Shown: positions 35,816 through 45,094, counted from the stretch's first letter. The stretch is DNA of 64,000 bases from Nitrososphaeraceae archaeon (GCA_021325295.1 JAJPHM010000031.1:115542-179541), one strand, 5' to 3'. The notes: a model not told the origin generated them from the sequence alone. Numbers and translations: made by a program.

Positions 35816-36478
35816 CTAATGAATGTGGCTATTTGTGTATACCCTCGCAGTTACGATTCTTGCACGATGAATTGCTGGAACCGTTCTCGACACAAAAGGA
35901 CTGTCGATATCAAAAAAACGCCACTTCTTGCTCACTGCACGACTTATACCGACCCGTGGTGAGCATGCCACTGATCTTGGTGCGTCTTCTGGTTCTATGT
36001 GAAGCTCTCCATCAGGATCAGTCATATCTACTCCATTCAGAAGGTTTGTAATGCCCATTGCCTTTGTTAATTTTCCCGGTCCGGAGGTCAGATCATACAG
36101 ATCCTTGCGATTTCGAAGCTGCTGCATAATGTCCAACCCCTCAAGTGGCTGCAACGCTCTTATCAACACTGCACCAGCCTTTGCATTGGGAGACCTTGCG
36201 GAGATATTTACGCAGAAATGGTTACCATATGAAAAGTAGACGTATGCTCGCCCTACTGCTCCAAACATGATCGAGTTTCTTCGTGTCGGGCCGATATAGG
36301 CATGGCTTGCCTTGTCATCTGAATGACCATATGCTTCGGTTTCAACAATCACTCCCGATAGCCTTCTGACTACTTGTCCATCGTTGCCTCTGACTATGCG
36401 CACGAGTTTTTTACCCACCAAGTCTCGCGCAACTGATGCTGTCGGCCTAAAGTAGAATGATTCATCTGGACTTGTCAA
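35816..36478 (-). CDS. Alkyladenine (3-methyladenine) DNA glycosylase, MPG family
   Basis: The 220-residue protein has the AAG/MPG core: DLVGKKLVR, the catalytic Glu in VETEAYGH, and SYGNHFCVNIS. These proteins excise alkylated and deaminated purines. It overlaps the upstream UDG gene by 4 bases (36475-36478), so both repair enzymes are translated from one message. Confidence 0.88.
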   Translation of the reverse strand: MTSPDESFYFRPTASVARDLVGKKLVRIVRGNDGQVVRRLSGVIVETEAYGHSDDKASHAYIGPTRRNSIMFGAVGRAYVYFSYGNHFCVNISARSPNAKAGAVLIRALQPLEGLDIMQQLRNRKDLYDLTSGPGKLTKAMGITNLLNGVDMTDPDGELHIEPEDAPRSVACSPRVGISRAVSKKWRFFDIDSPFVSRTVPAIHRARIVTARVYTNSHIH

Positions 36479-37074
36479 AAAAAATCCTCCAATGGTTTAT
36501 CTTTATTATTATCATCTGAATTCAATCTTTTAATCTCATTGGCAAGCTTGGAGAGATCCTGCTCAAGTACTTCGCGCATTGCTTTGTTGTAGATTGTTGC
36601 TGCGGGGTGAATAGTAAGGAAATATTTCCTCCCTCCATTTTTAACAATTTTTCCTCTGCTTGCCGTTATTGATTTACCGCCAAGCAGGGACGAATAGGCC
36701 GTTCTTCCTAGTATACATATGATTTTGGGCCCAACAAGTGCTATCTGTCGCTCAAGGTACGGCCTACAGGCTGATATTTCGTCGTCTTCTGGAATCCTGT
36801 TATCTGGCGGTCTGCATTTTACTATGTTGGTTATGAAAACTTCGGACCTTTGGATTCCCGCTTTTTTTAGCAGTTCGTCAAGTATCTTGCCTGCATAGCC
36901 TACGAAAGGCCGTCCCTTCTCATCCTCATTTCTGCCTGGTGCCTCGCCTATGAACATTATCTTTGCTGATACCTGCCCTTCGCCTGGAACAGCATTCCTC
37001 CTGGTCCTGGCCAGCTTACAGAGAGGGCATCCGATTATTTCGGCTGCTACTTTTTCCAAGGAATCATTTTTCAT
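36475..37074 (-). CDS. Family 4 uracil-DNA glycosylase with Fe-S cluster
   Basis: 199 residues. Motif A is GEAPGRNEDEKGRPFVG (about residues 45-61) and motif B TIHPAAT. The four cluster Cys are in CPLC near residue 17 and in IVKC and SAC around residues 89-105. Family 4 enzymes remove uracil from DNA and are normal in archaea. It is coupled to the MPG gene by a 4-base overlap and follows the SirB1-like gene with 3 bases between them. Confidence 0.92.
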   Translation of the reverse strand: MKNDSLEKVAAEIIGCPLCKLARTRRNAVPGEGQVSAKIMFIGEAPGRNEDEKGRPFVGYAGKILDELLKKAGIQRSEVFITNIVKCRPPDNRIPEDDEISACRPYLERQIALVGPKIICILGRTAYSSLLGGKSITASRGKIVKNGGRKYFLTIHPAATIYNKAMREVLEQDLSKLANEIKRLNSDDNNKDKPLEDFF

Positions 37075-37077
37075 TGT

Positions 37078-37953
37078 TTATTTGTTCTCGTCACTCTCTG
37101 ACCGTATCTGCCTGATTATGTCGAGTACTGCATCTGCATCCTCGGCTTCGGGATTGATTTCAAGGTAAGAATTCAGAACCTTTAGGGCATCCATTGACTG
37201 GTTTCTCTTGAGCAATATCATTCCCTTGTCTCTAATTGCATCTGGATTATAACGATCTATGGCAAGAACCATTTCGTTTGCTATTTCTGCTCTATCTATG
37301 TCCTGAGCTTCATAGTAGCTTGCTTTGAGGTTATTGAGCATACGTATGATCACCTGAGCAGAGGTAGCTTTCTCTACAAATGCCCGTGTAAGTGGAATAT
37401 TTTGTCTTGGGTAGAATTTATCTAGTAATGCTTTTAGCGCATAGTCATCCATTATCCTTCCGCCATTAAAAGGATCAATAATTATTTCGCCATTATCTCC
37501 TTCCATGACATGTTTGACCATAAAATGAGCTGGAAAATTCACCGGATACAGCTTGAATCCCACTGCTTGGGCAACACGCATATAGACTATTGAAAGCGTA
37601 ATTGGAATGCCAGTTTTTCTCTCAATTACAATATTGAGGTAACTGTTGAGTGGCGTATAATAGTCGTCAGTATTGGGCTTGAATTTCTTTTGTTTGAAAA
37701 GAAATTCATTTATTTTCTCTATCATCTGTGTAGGCCTAAGTGGCATGAGCTTTTTTATCGATTGTTTAAACTCATCACCCATTTCGTCGATCTTTCCTAG
37801 AGTTCCAGCAACGTCCAGAGTAGGATATGCCAGAATCCGCGATAGGTGCAGAGAATATTCCGCAAGAGCTTCAGGGTTATCTGTAGATGTGATAGAGTCA
37901 ACGACGCTGGCCTTCCAATCGTCTATCAAAGCCCCAAGTTTATCCACAGACAA
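37078..37953 (-). CDS. SirB1/transglutaminase-core protein with TPR-like tail
   Basis: 291 residues. The middle (about 90-190) resembles the SirB1-type transglutaminase-like core, with PAHFMVKHV where members have a PGHF motif and a following IIDPFNGG. The C-terminal 80 residues are tetratricopeptide-like (YNPDAIRDKGMILLKRNQ). The catalytic Cys usual in transglutaminases is not evident, so this is probably a binding rather than an enzymatic protein. TTG 37953 is the start. It shares an operon with the two repair glycosylases. Confidence 0.75.
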   Translation of the reverse strand: MSVDKLGALIDDWKASVVDSITSTDNPEALAEYSLHLSRILAYPTLDVAGTLGKIDEMGDEFKQSIKKLMPLRPTQMIEKINEFLFKQKKFKPNTDDYYTPLNSYLNIVIERKTGIPITLSIVYMRVAQAVGFKLYPVNFPAHFMVKHVMEGDNGEIIIDPFNGGRIMDDYALKALLDKFYPRQNIPLTRAFVEKATSAQVIIRMLNNLKASYYEAQDIDRAEIANEMVLAIDRYNPDAIRDKGMILLKRNQSMDALKVLNSYLEINPEAEDADAVLDIIRQIRSESDENK

Positions 37954-38135
37954 TTAACATGGTCTTAATCGAATACCGTGTATTTATGTCCATCATGCAA
38001 GATTACAATGAACGGGTCATTGAAAGCACATTTGTAACCTCTAATCATTTCGTTATAACGTTAACGCAAACTGCATGCCGGAAAAGACAATTCAGCAAAA
38101 TCTTATATATTCTGATATTGGTTGCTGCTTGCAGC

Positions 38136-38321
38136 ATGAGTGCTGACCGCAGGTTTACTACAGGCCAAACATGGGGAGCATTGAGAAAGGCATGGAAGGG
38201 ATACAAGATAGCAAAAGCGCAACAGGACAAAAACAAACTGGCAGAGTATGCCAAGAAGATCAAGACATTGCAGAAGGAATTGGGGATAGCACAGTCTTCA
38301 TTTCCTGAAATTGGAATCTGA
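38136..38321 (+). CDS. Small basic helical protein of unknown function
   Basis: 61 residues from ATG 38136, with a tatatat-type box at 38103-38110 about 30 bases upstream; the longer in-frame ORF from 37959 precedes the promoter. Rich in Lys and Ala (LRKAWKGYKIAKAQQDKNK), predicted all helical, and ending in a Pro/Glu tail. No family recognised. Confidence 0.5.
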   Translation: MSADRRFTTGQTWGALRKAWKGYKIAKAQQDKNKLAEYAKKIKTLQKELGIAQSSFPEIGI

Positions 38322-38370
38322 CGCCCTTTCATGTAGATGAGCAAAAAACACTGTAATACTTGGCGCTGTC

Positions 38371-39555
38371 CTAGTGCTCGTATATAGCGACGACTCTAGT
38401 TCCTGCCTTTATGAGCATCGGCCCTATCATTGTTGTCAGCGCTACAGCCATTCCAATTATTGGAAAGAGCATATTGCTTATTACGTTTAGGTCTTGACCT
38501 GTCTTCAAGACAATGAAGGAAAACTCTCCCAGCTGTGCCATACTCAATCCCATTCCAAGTGCATATTGCCTGTTAAATCCAAAGAGCCTCGTTCCAGCGT
38601 ATACGCCACCTACTTTGCCAAGAACTATTCCAGTTGTAATGACAAGGACAGGAACCCAGTACAAGAAAATTGAAGACATGTTCATCAGTGCTCCAATCGT
38701 TACAAAAAAGATTGCAGTGAAAATCTCCCTCGTTGGGGAGATCAAGTTAGAAATTTGATCGGAGAATTTGGAGCCAGCTATCACCACACCTGCCAGAAAG
38801 GCGCCCGTTGCAGCCGAGAAGCCTAGATTGTATGATAGAAAAGCAAGCCCAAATGCTATGCCTAGAGCAAAAGTGATTGTGATCTCATAACGTTCAAGTC
38901 TTGCTATTAACGCAAATATTTTTGGTACGGCTATTGTTCCCAAGGTTATTGTTCCGCCTATGAAAAGTCCGACCTTTCCCACCGTCCACATCGCATTGAC
39001 AAGCTGGAATGATTGCGCTACAACGTTTGCATGAATTATGCTGATCATAACCACTGCAATCAAATCTTCTATGACAAGTATTCCGGTCAAAACTACAGAA
39101 GACGTTGCGTCAATCTTATTCATATTCTCAAGCACCTTGATAATGATTGCAGTTGAACTTACCGAAATAGCGGCTGCAAGAAACATGGTGTCATAGAATG
39201 ACCAACCAAGAGCATACCCCAACGCAAAGCCGACGCAGAGCATTACGACGACTTCAATTAAGGATATACCTATTCCAAGTTTTCCGACGGCTCGAAGTTG
39301 AGATAGTGGAAAAGATAGTCCAACGCCAAAAAGAAGCAGGACAATAGCAATATCTGAAAAGTTATTGAGCATATCAGTATTCTTGATCAAGCTAAGAGGC
39401 CCGAAGGGACCGATTAAAATACCTGCAACCAGAAAGCCAAGTACCATGGGTTGTTTTAATATGTAAGCTATGGCACCTACACCAGAGCATACAATGAGCA
39501 AGTACCCTAGGTCCCCAACCAGCTCAATGCCATTTGTCAAATGGGTATCTTCCAA
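38371..39555 (-). CDS. Cation/proton antiporter (Kef/NhaP-like membrane domain)
   Basis: 394 residues with about 12 hydrophobic segments in the monovalent cation:proton antiporter-2 arrangement. It begins IELVGDLGYLLIVCSG and includes the LLLFGVGLSFPLSQL and ILVIEDLIAVVMIS segments, the latter holding the conserved Glu-Asp of the transport site. The C-terminal nucleotide-binding RCK domain found in Kef channels is absent. It probably exchanges Na+ or K+ for protons. Confidence 0.88.
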   Translation of the reverse strand: MEDTHLTNGIELVGDLGYLLIVCSGVGAIAYILKQPMVLGFLVAGILIGPFGPLSLIKNTDMLNNFSDIAIVLLLFGVGLSFPLSQLRAVGKLGIGISLIEVVVMLCVGFALGYALGWSFYDTMFLAAAISVSSTAIIIKVLENMNKIDATSSVVLTGILVIEDLIAVVMISIIHANVVAQSFQLVNAMWTVGKVGLFIGGTITLGTIAVPKIFALIARLERYEITITFALGIAFGLAFLSYNLGFSAATGAFLAGVVIAGSKFSDQISNLISPTREIFTAIFFVTIGALMNMSSIFLYWVPVLVITTGIVLGKVGGVYAGTRLFGFNRQYALGMGLSMAQLGEFSFIVLKTGQDLNVISNMLFPIIGMAVALTTMIGPMLIKAGTRVVAIYEH

Positions 39556-39772
39556 GAGACAATTCCTAGCCGTTTATAGAGCAAAGTCAAGATAACTTTA
39601 CTTGGTACTTATTAAGTTCACAGGATACGGAGAAGAGGACACACGTTTGCTTCCGAAACTTTCTGTTTTCAGTCTTGCCATGACTGATCTAGACCAGATC
39701 TTGGTCGTCTGGAGGTTTAACCATTAATCGAGAACTGCTAATATACCGGTTGGGCCAGATAGCACCCACGCC

Positions 39773-40165
39773 TTGCTAAACAAATGGATAATCATTTCCT
39801 GTGCCTTTGCCATAGCGACAGTTTTATTATCTTTAATTGTTATAAAAGGTGCAGCAAGCAGTTCGCATGAATTTTCCAGTGTCCCTGAAAACATCTACAG
39901 CGAATGTATATCAAAGTTTACACTAAATGTCATGGATATCCAATGTCAGAATCATTACTGGCAATTTGACACCCCAGATGAGATAAAGAGTGCAGTATCT
40001 TCGGCGATAACACAATATCGGAGCGGTGACGTGCCGCTTGCCGCACAGGCCATATTTGGGCCGGTGACGGTAAACATATACCAGTATTCCGACGGCTCAT
40101 TTCAGATAGGCTTTAACAATCAAGATGGCGAACAGAGATACTGGATCCATGAAATTTCCAGCTAG
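39773..40165 (+). CDS. Secreted or membrane-anchored protein of unknown function
   Basis: 130 residues. The first 28 form a hydrophobic anchor (WIIISCAFAIATVLLSLIVI). The rest is soluble with two Cys and a C-terminal beta-rich end (YQYSDGSFQIGF). TTG 39773 is 30 bases after a taatata box (39739-39746), a leaderless layout. No domain recognised; the mature part would lie outside the cell. Confidence 0.5.
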   Translation: MLNKWIIISCAFAIATVLLSLIVIKGAASSSHEFSSVPENIYSECISKFTLNVMDIQCQNHYWQFDTPDEIKSAVSSAITQYRSGDVPLAAQAIFGPVTVNIYQYSDGSFQIGFNNQDGEQRYWIHEISS

Positions 40166-40241
40166 ACACCCATAATTGCATCTCCACCGGAGTAGCAGCC
40201 ACGACCAAACGCATAGAATGAATAGACGATACGTGCACTAG

Positions 40242-40250
40242 AAATATATA
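40242..40250 (+). promoter_or_regulatory. TATA box of the 58-residue NHLP-like gene
   Basis: The box aaatatata is centred about 30 bases before TTG 40276. It supports leaderless initiation there and the reality of this very small gene. Confidence 0.5.
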
Positions 40251-40275
40251 CTAGGGTTCATATTCGTGCTCCAAA

Positions 40276-40452
40276 TTGGAGCCCAGACAGAAGGACGCCC
40301 AAGTTATCAGCGAAATTCTGCTTAGAGCCGCCAGTGAGCCTGATTTCAGAAACGTCTTGATAAAAGATCCATCGACAGTGCTGGACCAGTACGATGTATC
40401 TGCCGAGGCTAAACTAATTATCAGAAAAAGCATAATGGATCTGGTACAGTAG
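40276..40452 (+). CDS. 58-residue NHLP/Os1348-like small protein
   Basis: A TTG-started frame in 40276-40452, with the box at 40242-40250 upstream. The product carries LLRAASEPDFRNVLIKDP (positions 15-32), the L-x-A-x2-DPxFR-x-LLxDP pattern of the nitrile-hydratase-alpha/NHLP leader-peptide fold (Os1348 type). In bacteria that fold forms leader peptides of modified natural products. No core peptide, Gly-Gly cleavage site or modifying enzyme follows, so a stand-alone helical protein is more likely. The opposite-strand ORF over the same region is its shadow. Confidence 0.6.
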   Translation: MEPRQKDAQVISEILLRAASEPDFRNVLIKDPSTVLDQYDVSAEAKLIIRKSIMDLVQ

Positions 40453-40710
40453 ACCGTCAAACAATCAATAAAGCCAAGATAAAAAAGAAAAGTAAAAGGA
40501 TTCATTTCTTCTTTCTGCTATTGTCCAAGTACTAAATGCAGATGAGCAGTAATGCGAAATAAATAATAAGAATGAAGTGAATTATGGCAAATGTCCAGTG
40601 TCCATCTTGTTTAACAAAATTACTGAATTTTATATCGGGTAATGTCGCATACTCTTGTACCGTAAGATTGCTTAAATATAGTTAAAGTTTTGGTAGGCAC
40701 TTTCTCTGCG

Positions 40711-41691
40711 ATGAACAAAGCATCAATAGCTCTTGCGCTTGGACTAGTTTTAGTGCTCAGCTTTATAGCTGTAAGCCTAGAAGTGGCCCTAGCACAGACA
40801 TACGCCGCACCAACTGCTACAAATAGTACCACTACCAATACAACTTCGACAGCGAGCTCTAATGCGACCAAGACAGCCAGTGCAAACAGCACCTCGGGCT
40901 CAACCTTTACTGCTAGTGGCAGAATAGCTTCTCTGATCTTTGATACTGGGCAAAGCACCGCTTTAACAGGAACTTCGTCAGCAAATAATACCTCTGTATC
41001 AGCATCAAATTCGACATCAACAGCAAACTCTGCATCCACCGTTAATGCAACCAGTCCTGTCACATCTGCCAATACAACGGCTGCGAATGCTACATCAACA
41101 TCTAATGCAACGTCTACTGCTACAAGCTCGGCAGCCGCAAATTCAACATCATCAACATCTACCAATGCTACTTCAACAAGTGCAACAGGCACTACCACAG
41201 CTCTGCAACCACCATTCATATTAGCTGGATCTTGGAATCTGAGCGTAAATAATGGCAAGGTTTCTGACTTTAAGGCCAACTTTACAATGGTTCATGTTGA
41301 TGGAACAGAGCGCCATACGCACGACATAACTAACTTCAAACCCAATAACGGATCGGCTCCTGTTGTACTCCAGAGTAACGGCACCACAATGATTTCTGGA
41401 ACTGCTGACATTACCTTAAATGGCACCACAAAATGGACAGGCGTGAATGTATTGATCTCGATAGAGAAGCAGAATGCAATGAGCATTGTCGTAAGTTCTG
41501 CAACAACAGACAACCACTTTAAAGGGCAAGCAATATATGGTGTAGTTGACTCGTTGCAACAATCCGGTACCACGACCTCTTCGACCTCTGCTACATCTGT
41601 CGCATCAAATGCAGCAGGAAACATTACAAGCACCCTGAATAACCTAGGAAAAGGAATATCGAACCTATTCTCAGGAAACAAAACCAAGTAG
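40711..41691 (+). CDS. Secreted Thr/Ser/Ala/Asn-rich (mucin-like) protein
   Basis: 326 residues from ATG 40711. A signal peptide (residues 1-30, ending VALAQTYA) precedes a Thr/Ser/Asn-rich stretch of about 150 residues dense in N-glycosylation sequons (NST, NAT, NTS), which would make a heavily glycosylated rod. A globular domain follows at about 178-290 (ILAGSWNLSVNNGK, HVDGTERHTHDI, possibly metal binding through the two His). The C-terminus has no sorting or membrane anchor I can see. A surface or S-layer-associated role is inferred. The box ttaaatata lies around 40671-40679. Confidence 0.75.
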   Translation: MNKASIALALGLVLVLSFIAVSLEVALAQTYAAPTATNSTTTNTTSTASSNATKTASANSTSGSTFTASGRIASLIFDTGQSTALTGTSSANNTSVSASNSTSTANSASTVNATSPVTSANTTAANATSTSNATSTATSSAAANSTSSTSTNATSTSATGTTTALQPPFILAGSWNLSVNNGKVSDFKANFTMVHVDGTERHTHDITNFKPNNGSAPVVLQSNGTTMISGTADITLNGTTKWTGVNVLISIEKQNAMSIVVSSATTDNHFKGQAIYGVVDSLQQSGTTTSSTSATSVASNAAGNITSTLNNLGKGISNLFSGNKTK

Positions 41692-41763
41692 CATAGTTGG
41701 CAACTTGCTGCAATACTTGCAGCAGGGTCACCCATTATTTTTATTCTATGTACAAGAACTCAA

Positions 41764-41949
41764 TTAATCATCGTTTCTCATCATGTGTATCATATTGCCA
41801 ATAAACGAAAACCAGTCACCAGAAAAACTGCTGGGGATTATGATATTTGCAGAAATCTCTGCCACCATAAATACGAATGCTGGCAATACTAACACTAAAA
41901 TAAACAAAGGATTGATTAGCGATATCTTTTCAAGCAAAGACCTATGCAT
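41764..41949 (-). CDS. Small membrane protein of unknown function
   Basis: 61 residues from ATG 41949, about 29 bases after an aaaatatc box on this strand; the start could be ATG 41970, which sits too close to that box. One long hydrophobic segment (INPLFILVLVLPAFVFMVAEI) then a short soluble end with several Met. No family recognised. Confidence 0.4.
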   Translation of the reverse strand: MHRSLLEKISLINPLFILVLVLPAFVFMVAEISANIIIPSSFSGDWFSFIGNMIHMMRNDD

Positions 41950-42060
41950 TGTAATGTCAAGTACTAGCATTCTCGATATTTTGTGGTACTCGTCCCAAGA
42001 AAATAAAAAATCTTTGCTACTTGAACCTGTAATGGGCCTATAGAAAGTAATAATACTATC

Positions 42061-42231
42061 CTATGGCAGCCTAACCAGCCCTTTTCCAGTATACCATCTG
42101 TACACTAGGTATCCTGCTGCAATTATAGCTATTGCTATAACTAGCGGCCTGAGCAGGTAAATTATAGCAGCTGCAATAATTATCAAAATTGCAATTATTG
42201 CCAGATCGACAATGCCAAGAGCTCTTGCCAA
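42061..42231 (-). CDS. 56-residue membrane protein
   Basis: TTG-started frame with two hydrophobic stretches (LAIIAILIIIAAAIIYLL and LVIAIAIIAAGYLVY) and a basic hairpin and tail. The box on the minus strand at 42261-42270 (caataaatat) lies about 34 bases upstream. Tiny two-helix proteins of this sort often associate with larger membrane complexes; the partner is unknown. Confidence 0.55.
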   Translation of the reverse strand: MARALGIVDLAIIAILIIIAAAIIYLLRPLVIAIAIIAAGYLVYRWYTGKGLVRLP

Positions 42232-42305
42232 TAGCTAACTAGCGGCGTTATTGGCTATGAATATTTATTGATATTATTCTGCAACGTTGCCTGTGCAGTT
42301 GTTTT

Positions 42306-43226
42306 CTACCATCCTCTACCAGCTGAATCCCTTGCGTGATAGTAGAGGTACTGCTGAGCATACCCTGCATACCTGCCAAAGTGCTTTCTTGAATTTTCGG
42401 ATAGCAACTGATATTGCTTTGGTGATATCTTTTTTGATTTTACAAAGCCACTGCGTAAAGATGGATAATGGTCAAAAAGAGTACGGGTAATCCAGACGTC
42501 TATTGGAAAGGCATCCAATTTTTCAAGTGAAAATAGTAATATGCAATCAGCTATCTTGTTCCCAATTCCATACATCTTCAAAAGAACATTTTTTGCTTCG
42601 ACGTAGCTTTGTTGCCGAAGCGATTCAACATCCACTACTCCTGATGCAATCATTTCTGCAGCTAATTTGATTGCCTTGGCTCTGTACCCAAGGCCACAGT
42701 AGCGCAGTTCGTTGACAGTAGCCCTGCTGATGGTTTTAGCGTCTGGAAATGTAAAGAATTCTCGTCGGTCAACAGTTACACTTGAACCAAATTTTCTGCA
42801 GATATTTAACAGCATTCGGCGTATCATGGATATATTGGTATTGCTTGCACAGATGAATGAAAATATGCATTGAATCGGATCCTGTCGTATCAGTCGCAGA
42901 CCAGGATATACACGAAATAGGCCTGATACTAGTCGGTCATGCGATAGGCTTGTAATAATTTCATCAATATCATCATCTAATCGAAAAAAGCTCCTCTCCC
43001 AGAACTTTGTTTCTGGATAGGAAAAGAATTCTACGTTGACTTGAGCTTGCTGGTCCTGAGGTTCGTCAGTACCGCTAATTTTTGTAAATTTTACGACACG
43101 GTCGCCATGAATTCCGTACCATGAATTGTCTATCATTTGCCACAAAAAGACCTGGCCACTATTTATGCTGATTTCCGGATTAAATGATCCGGATAGACGA
43201 TATGTTGATGATGTACGCAAATTCAA
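42306..43226 (-). CDS. ogg: 8-oxoguanine DNA glycosylase (OGG1 type)
   Basis: 306 residues. An N-terminal OGG domain is followed by helix-hairpin-helix GPD core with KMYGIGNKIADCILLF (catalytic Lys) and FPIDVWITRT (catalytic Asp). The OGG1-type layout, with the long N-terminal beta domain, distinguishes it from the short archaeal AGOG. It removes 8-oxoguanine and may have lyase activity. Confidence 0.9.
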   Translation of the reverse strand: MNLRTSSTYRLSGSFNPEISINSGQVFLWQMIDNSWYGIHGDRVVKFTKISGTDEPQDQQAQVNVEFFSYPETKFWERSFFRLDDDIDEIITSLSHDRLVSGLFRVYPGLRLIRQDPIQCIFSFICASNTNISMIRRMLLNICRKFGSSVTVDRREFFTFPDAKTISRATVNELRYCGLGYRAKAIKLAAEMIASGVVDVESLRQQSYVEAKNVLLKMYGIGNKIADCILLFSLEKLDAFPIDVWITRTLFDHYPSLRSGFVKSKKISPKQYQLLSENSRKHFGRYAGYAQQYLYYHARDSAGRGW

Positions 43227-43324
43227 TCAATGGTATTTCTCTTTCCTATTGAACGTTTCCTGTTCTGCATTGCGGTGTATAAGCAGATGAGATTAAATAA
43301 ACGCAGTTATATCCTTGAATAAGT

Positions 43325-43630
43325 ATGAGTGCAGAAGGCGATAATTCCGATCCAGTTGAAGCTTTCAAAAAAGTTGTCGAGAAGGGAAGCGAAGCTCAGC
43401 GCGAGTTTACAAGACAATTTTCTACTATACAGCAAAATGCAATTCAGAATTTCTTTTCTATGGTGCAAAATCTGACTTATTTTAACGCAATGTTCAAGAC
43501 AACTGTCCAGAGTGGCGGAAGGATCTCCATTCCTGAGGCAGAGAGACAGGCCCTGAATATAGAGGATGGAGATTTAGTACAGGTAATTGTAATCCCAATA
43601 GAACGAAGAAGAAAGGAAAATAAGACATGA
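43325..43630 (+). CDS. AbrB/SpoVT-type swapped-hairpin protein with phasin-like helical N-terminus
   Basis: 101 residues. The N-terminal 60 form amphipathic helices (FKKVVEKGSEAQREFTRQF). The C-terminal 40 (TTVQSGGRISIPEAERQALNIEDGDLVQVIVI) match the swapped-hairpin AbrB/MazE DNA-binding fold. Some haloarchaeal polyhydroxyalkanoate phasins and PhaR regulators show a similar pairing, but that is only a structural hint. The box attaaataa (43292-43300) is at leaderless distance from ATG 43325. Confidence 0.65.
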   Translation: MSAEGDNSDPVEAFKKVVEKGSEAQREFTRQFSTIQQNAIQNFFSMVQNLTYFNAMFKTTVQSGGRISIPEAERQALNIEDGDLVQVIVIPIERRRKENKT

Positions 43631-43734
43631 TGTTATGGAAGTGTCTATCACCTAAAGTTGCTCAATATTGTGGCTGGCAAACTTCTGTTATCGAGTAAGC
43701 CGTTTACATGAAGTTAATATTTGTGGCACCATTA

Positions 43735-44562
43735 TCAATCCGAGCTTGCTTCGCCTGTAAGAAATTTCAGCACTATTCTATTAAATGCCTGAGGCTTTTC
43801 AACATACGGAGTGTGACCGCATTCCTTCATAATAACTAGACGCTTATCTGGAATCTCTTCATATGCAGAGGCGTATTGAGGTGGTATCATCCTGTCATTA
43901 TCTCCCCAAACTAGCAGTGTTGGCGAAATAATCTTGCCCAGCCTGCCTTGAAGTTTCTGAGCATATCTCATTCCCAATAGGGTAGACATGAAGGCATATT
44001 TTGCATTCGGAAGCCTCATCCTGTTAACAAAATCCATTATTGTTTCTTCTGTGACGGCATCAGAATTGTAAGCCATATCGCTAAAAGCCTTGAATGCATT
44101 TTCATAGGTAGGATACAATGCTGCCATGATATACTGATCCAGTACAGGAGTCGAGGTCTTCATAATCCCTGCAGGGGCCGCAAGAACAAGCTTTTCTACC
44201 TTATTTGAAAACCTTATGGCATACTCTGTCGCAAGGTGGCCGCCAAAAGATGAGCCCAAGATGCTGCATTTTTCAATTCTAAGCTCATTTAGAAATCCTT
44301 GTAAGAATTCTACGAAAAAGTCCATGGTATATTCCACAGTAGGCTTGTCGCTATATCCAAATCCTACAATATCTGGAATAATGGTGCGGTAGTGCTTGGA
44401 GAGCGCAGGAGCAACCTGAAGCCACCTTTCAGCCGAAGCACCAATTCCGTGCAAAAGAACCAGCACCTTGCTAGTGCCAGTTCCAAGGTTATCATAATCT
44501 AGATATCTTATGTTATAGCTGTGTACATGTGCTATCTTTTGCCGCATAGCCTGCTCCAGCAA
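43735..44562 (-). CDS. Alpha/beta hydrolase
   Basis: 275 residues with the full triad: Ser in GSSFGG (about residue 105), Asp in WGDNDRMIP (about 222) and His in CGHTPYVE (about 250). The oxyanion stretch HGIGASAERW is near residue 38. The fold group includes hydrolases of C-C bonds and lipid or ester substrates; the actual substrate cannot be told. Confidence 0.85.
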   Translation of the reverse strand: MLEQAMRQKIAHVHSYNIRYLDYDNLGTGTSKVLVLLHGIGASAERWLQVAPALSKHYRTIIPDIVGFGYSDKPTVEYTMDFFVEFLQGFLNELRIEKCSILGSSFGGHLATEYAIRFSNKVEKLVLAAPAGIMKTSTPVLDQYIMAALYPTYENAFKAFSDMAYNSDAVTEETIMDFVNRMRLPNAKYAFMSTLLGMRYAQKLQGRLGKIISPTLLVWGDNDRMIPPQYASAYEEIPDKRLVIMKECGHTPYVEKPQAFNRIVLKFLTGEASSD

Positions 44563-44638
44563 GAGTCCATACTAGTTGATATGCCTTAGTTAATAATTCA
44601 TGCTATTTTGAACTTTTTAGGCGTCAGTTAATTCATAT

Positions 44639-45034
44639 ATGCTCAGGCTGCCCTTAGCCTTGTTGCCTGCTGCAAAGGAGATATCTATTAGCCTGTCTGA
44701 AAAAGAGATACATCCTGGTCAGGAAATTCAAGGCATTGTAACGCTAAACTATGTCGGCAGGTTCGACAGTGTTGTCATCAACTCACAAATTGAACGAACA
44801 AGCGACATATTTACTTATGTTGCATTGAATGGAAAGAAAATAAACTATCCTTATGCAAGGCTTTATATTCTCAGGGCCGACCTTGGCGATAGAAAGTCAA
44901 TAGAATTTACGGCTAAAACGCAGCATGTCCCACTAGAAGGAAATTCTTCAAATGCAAAATTTCGCGCATCAATAATACAAGAGCACAAAGAAGTATCTAG
45001 CGATATTTCTTTTGTTAAGCTGTTGGCCTCGTGA
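44639..45034 (+). CDS. Small beta-sandwich protein, arrestin/Spo0M-like
   Basis: 131 residues. A short hydrophobic start is followed by AKEISISLSEKEIHPGQEIQGIVTLNY, the alternating pattern of an immunoglobulin-like or arrestin-like beta sandwich. The similarity is only to general fold patterns. ATG 44639 follows an A/T-rich box around 44612. Function unknown. Confidence 0.45.
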   Translation: MLRLPLALLPAAKEISISLSEKEIHPGQEIQGIVTLNYVGRFDSVVINSQIERTSDIFTYVALNGKKINYPYARLYILRADLGDRKSIEFTAKTQHVPLEGNSSNAKFRASIIQEHKEVSSDISFVKLLAS

Positions 45035-45094
45035 TTATGCCAGCAAATCTTGTGCTCTCTATTACAAAACGAAATTGCAATGAACAAAGGAGCG

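Noticed and set aside
40251..40505. 84-codon minus-strand ORF
   Set aside because: It is the shadow of the 58-residue NHLP-like plus-strand gene, which has a promoter and recognisable motif.
40620..41279. Long minus-strand ORF opposite the Thr/Ser-rich gene
   Set aside because: Its Val/Ala-rich product is the reverse reading of low-complexity Thr/Ser/Ala codons, with no start context or family resemblance; the plus-strand gene has a signal peptide.
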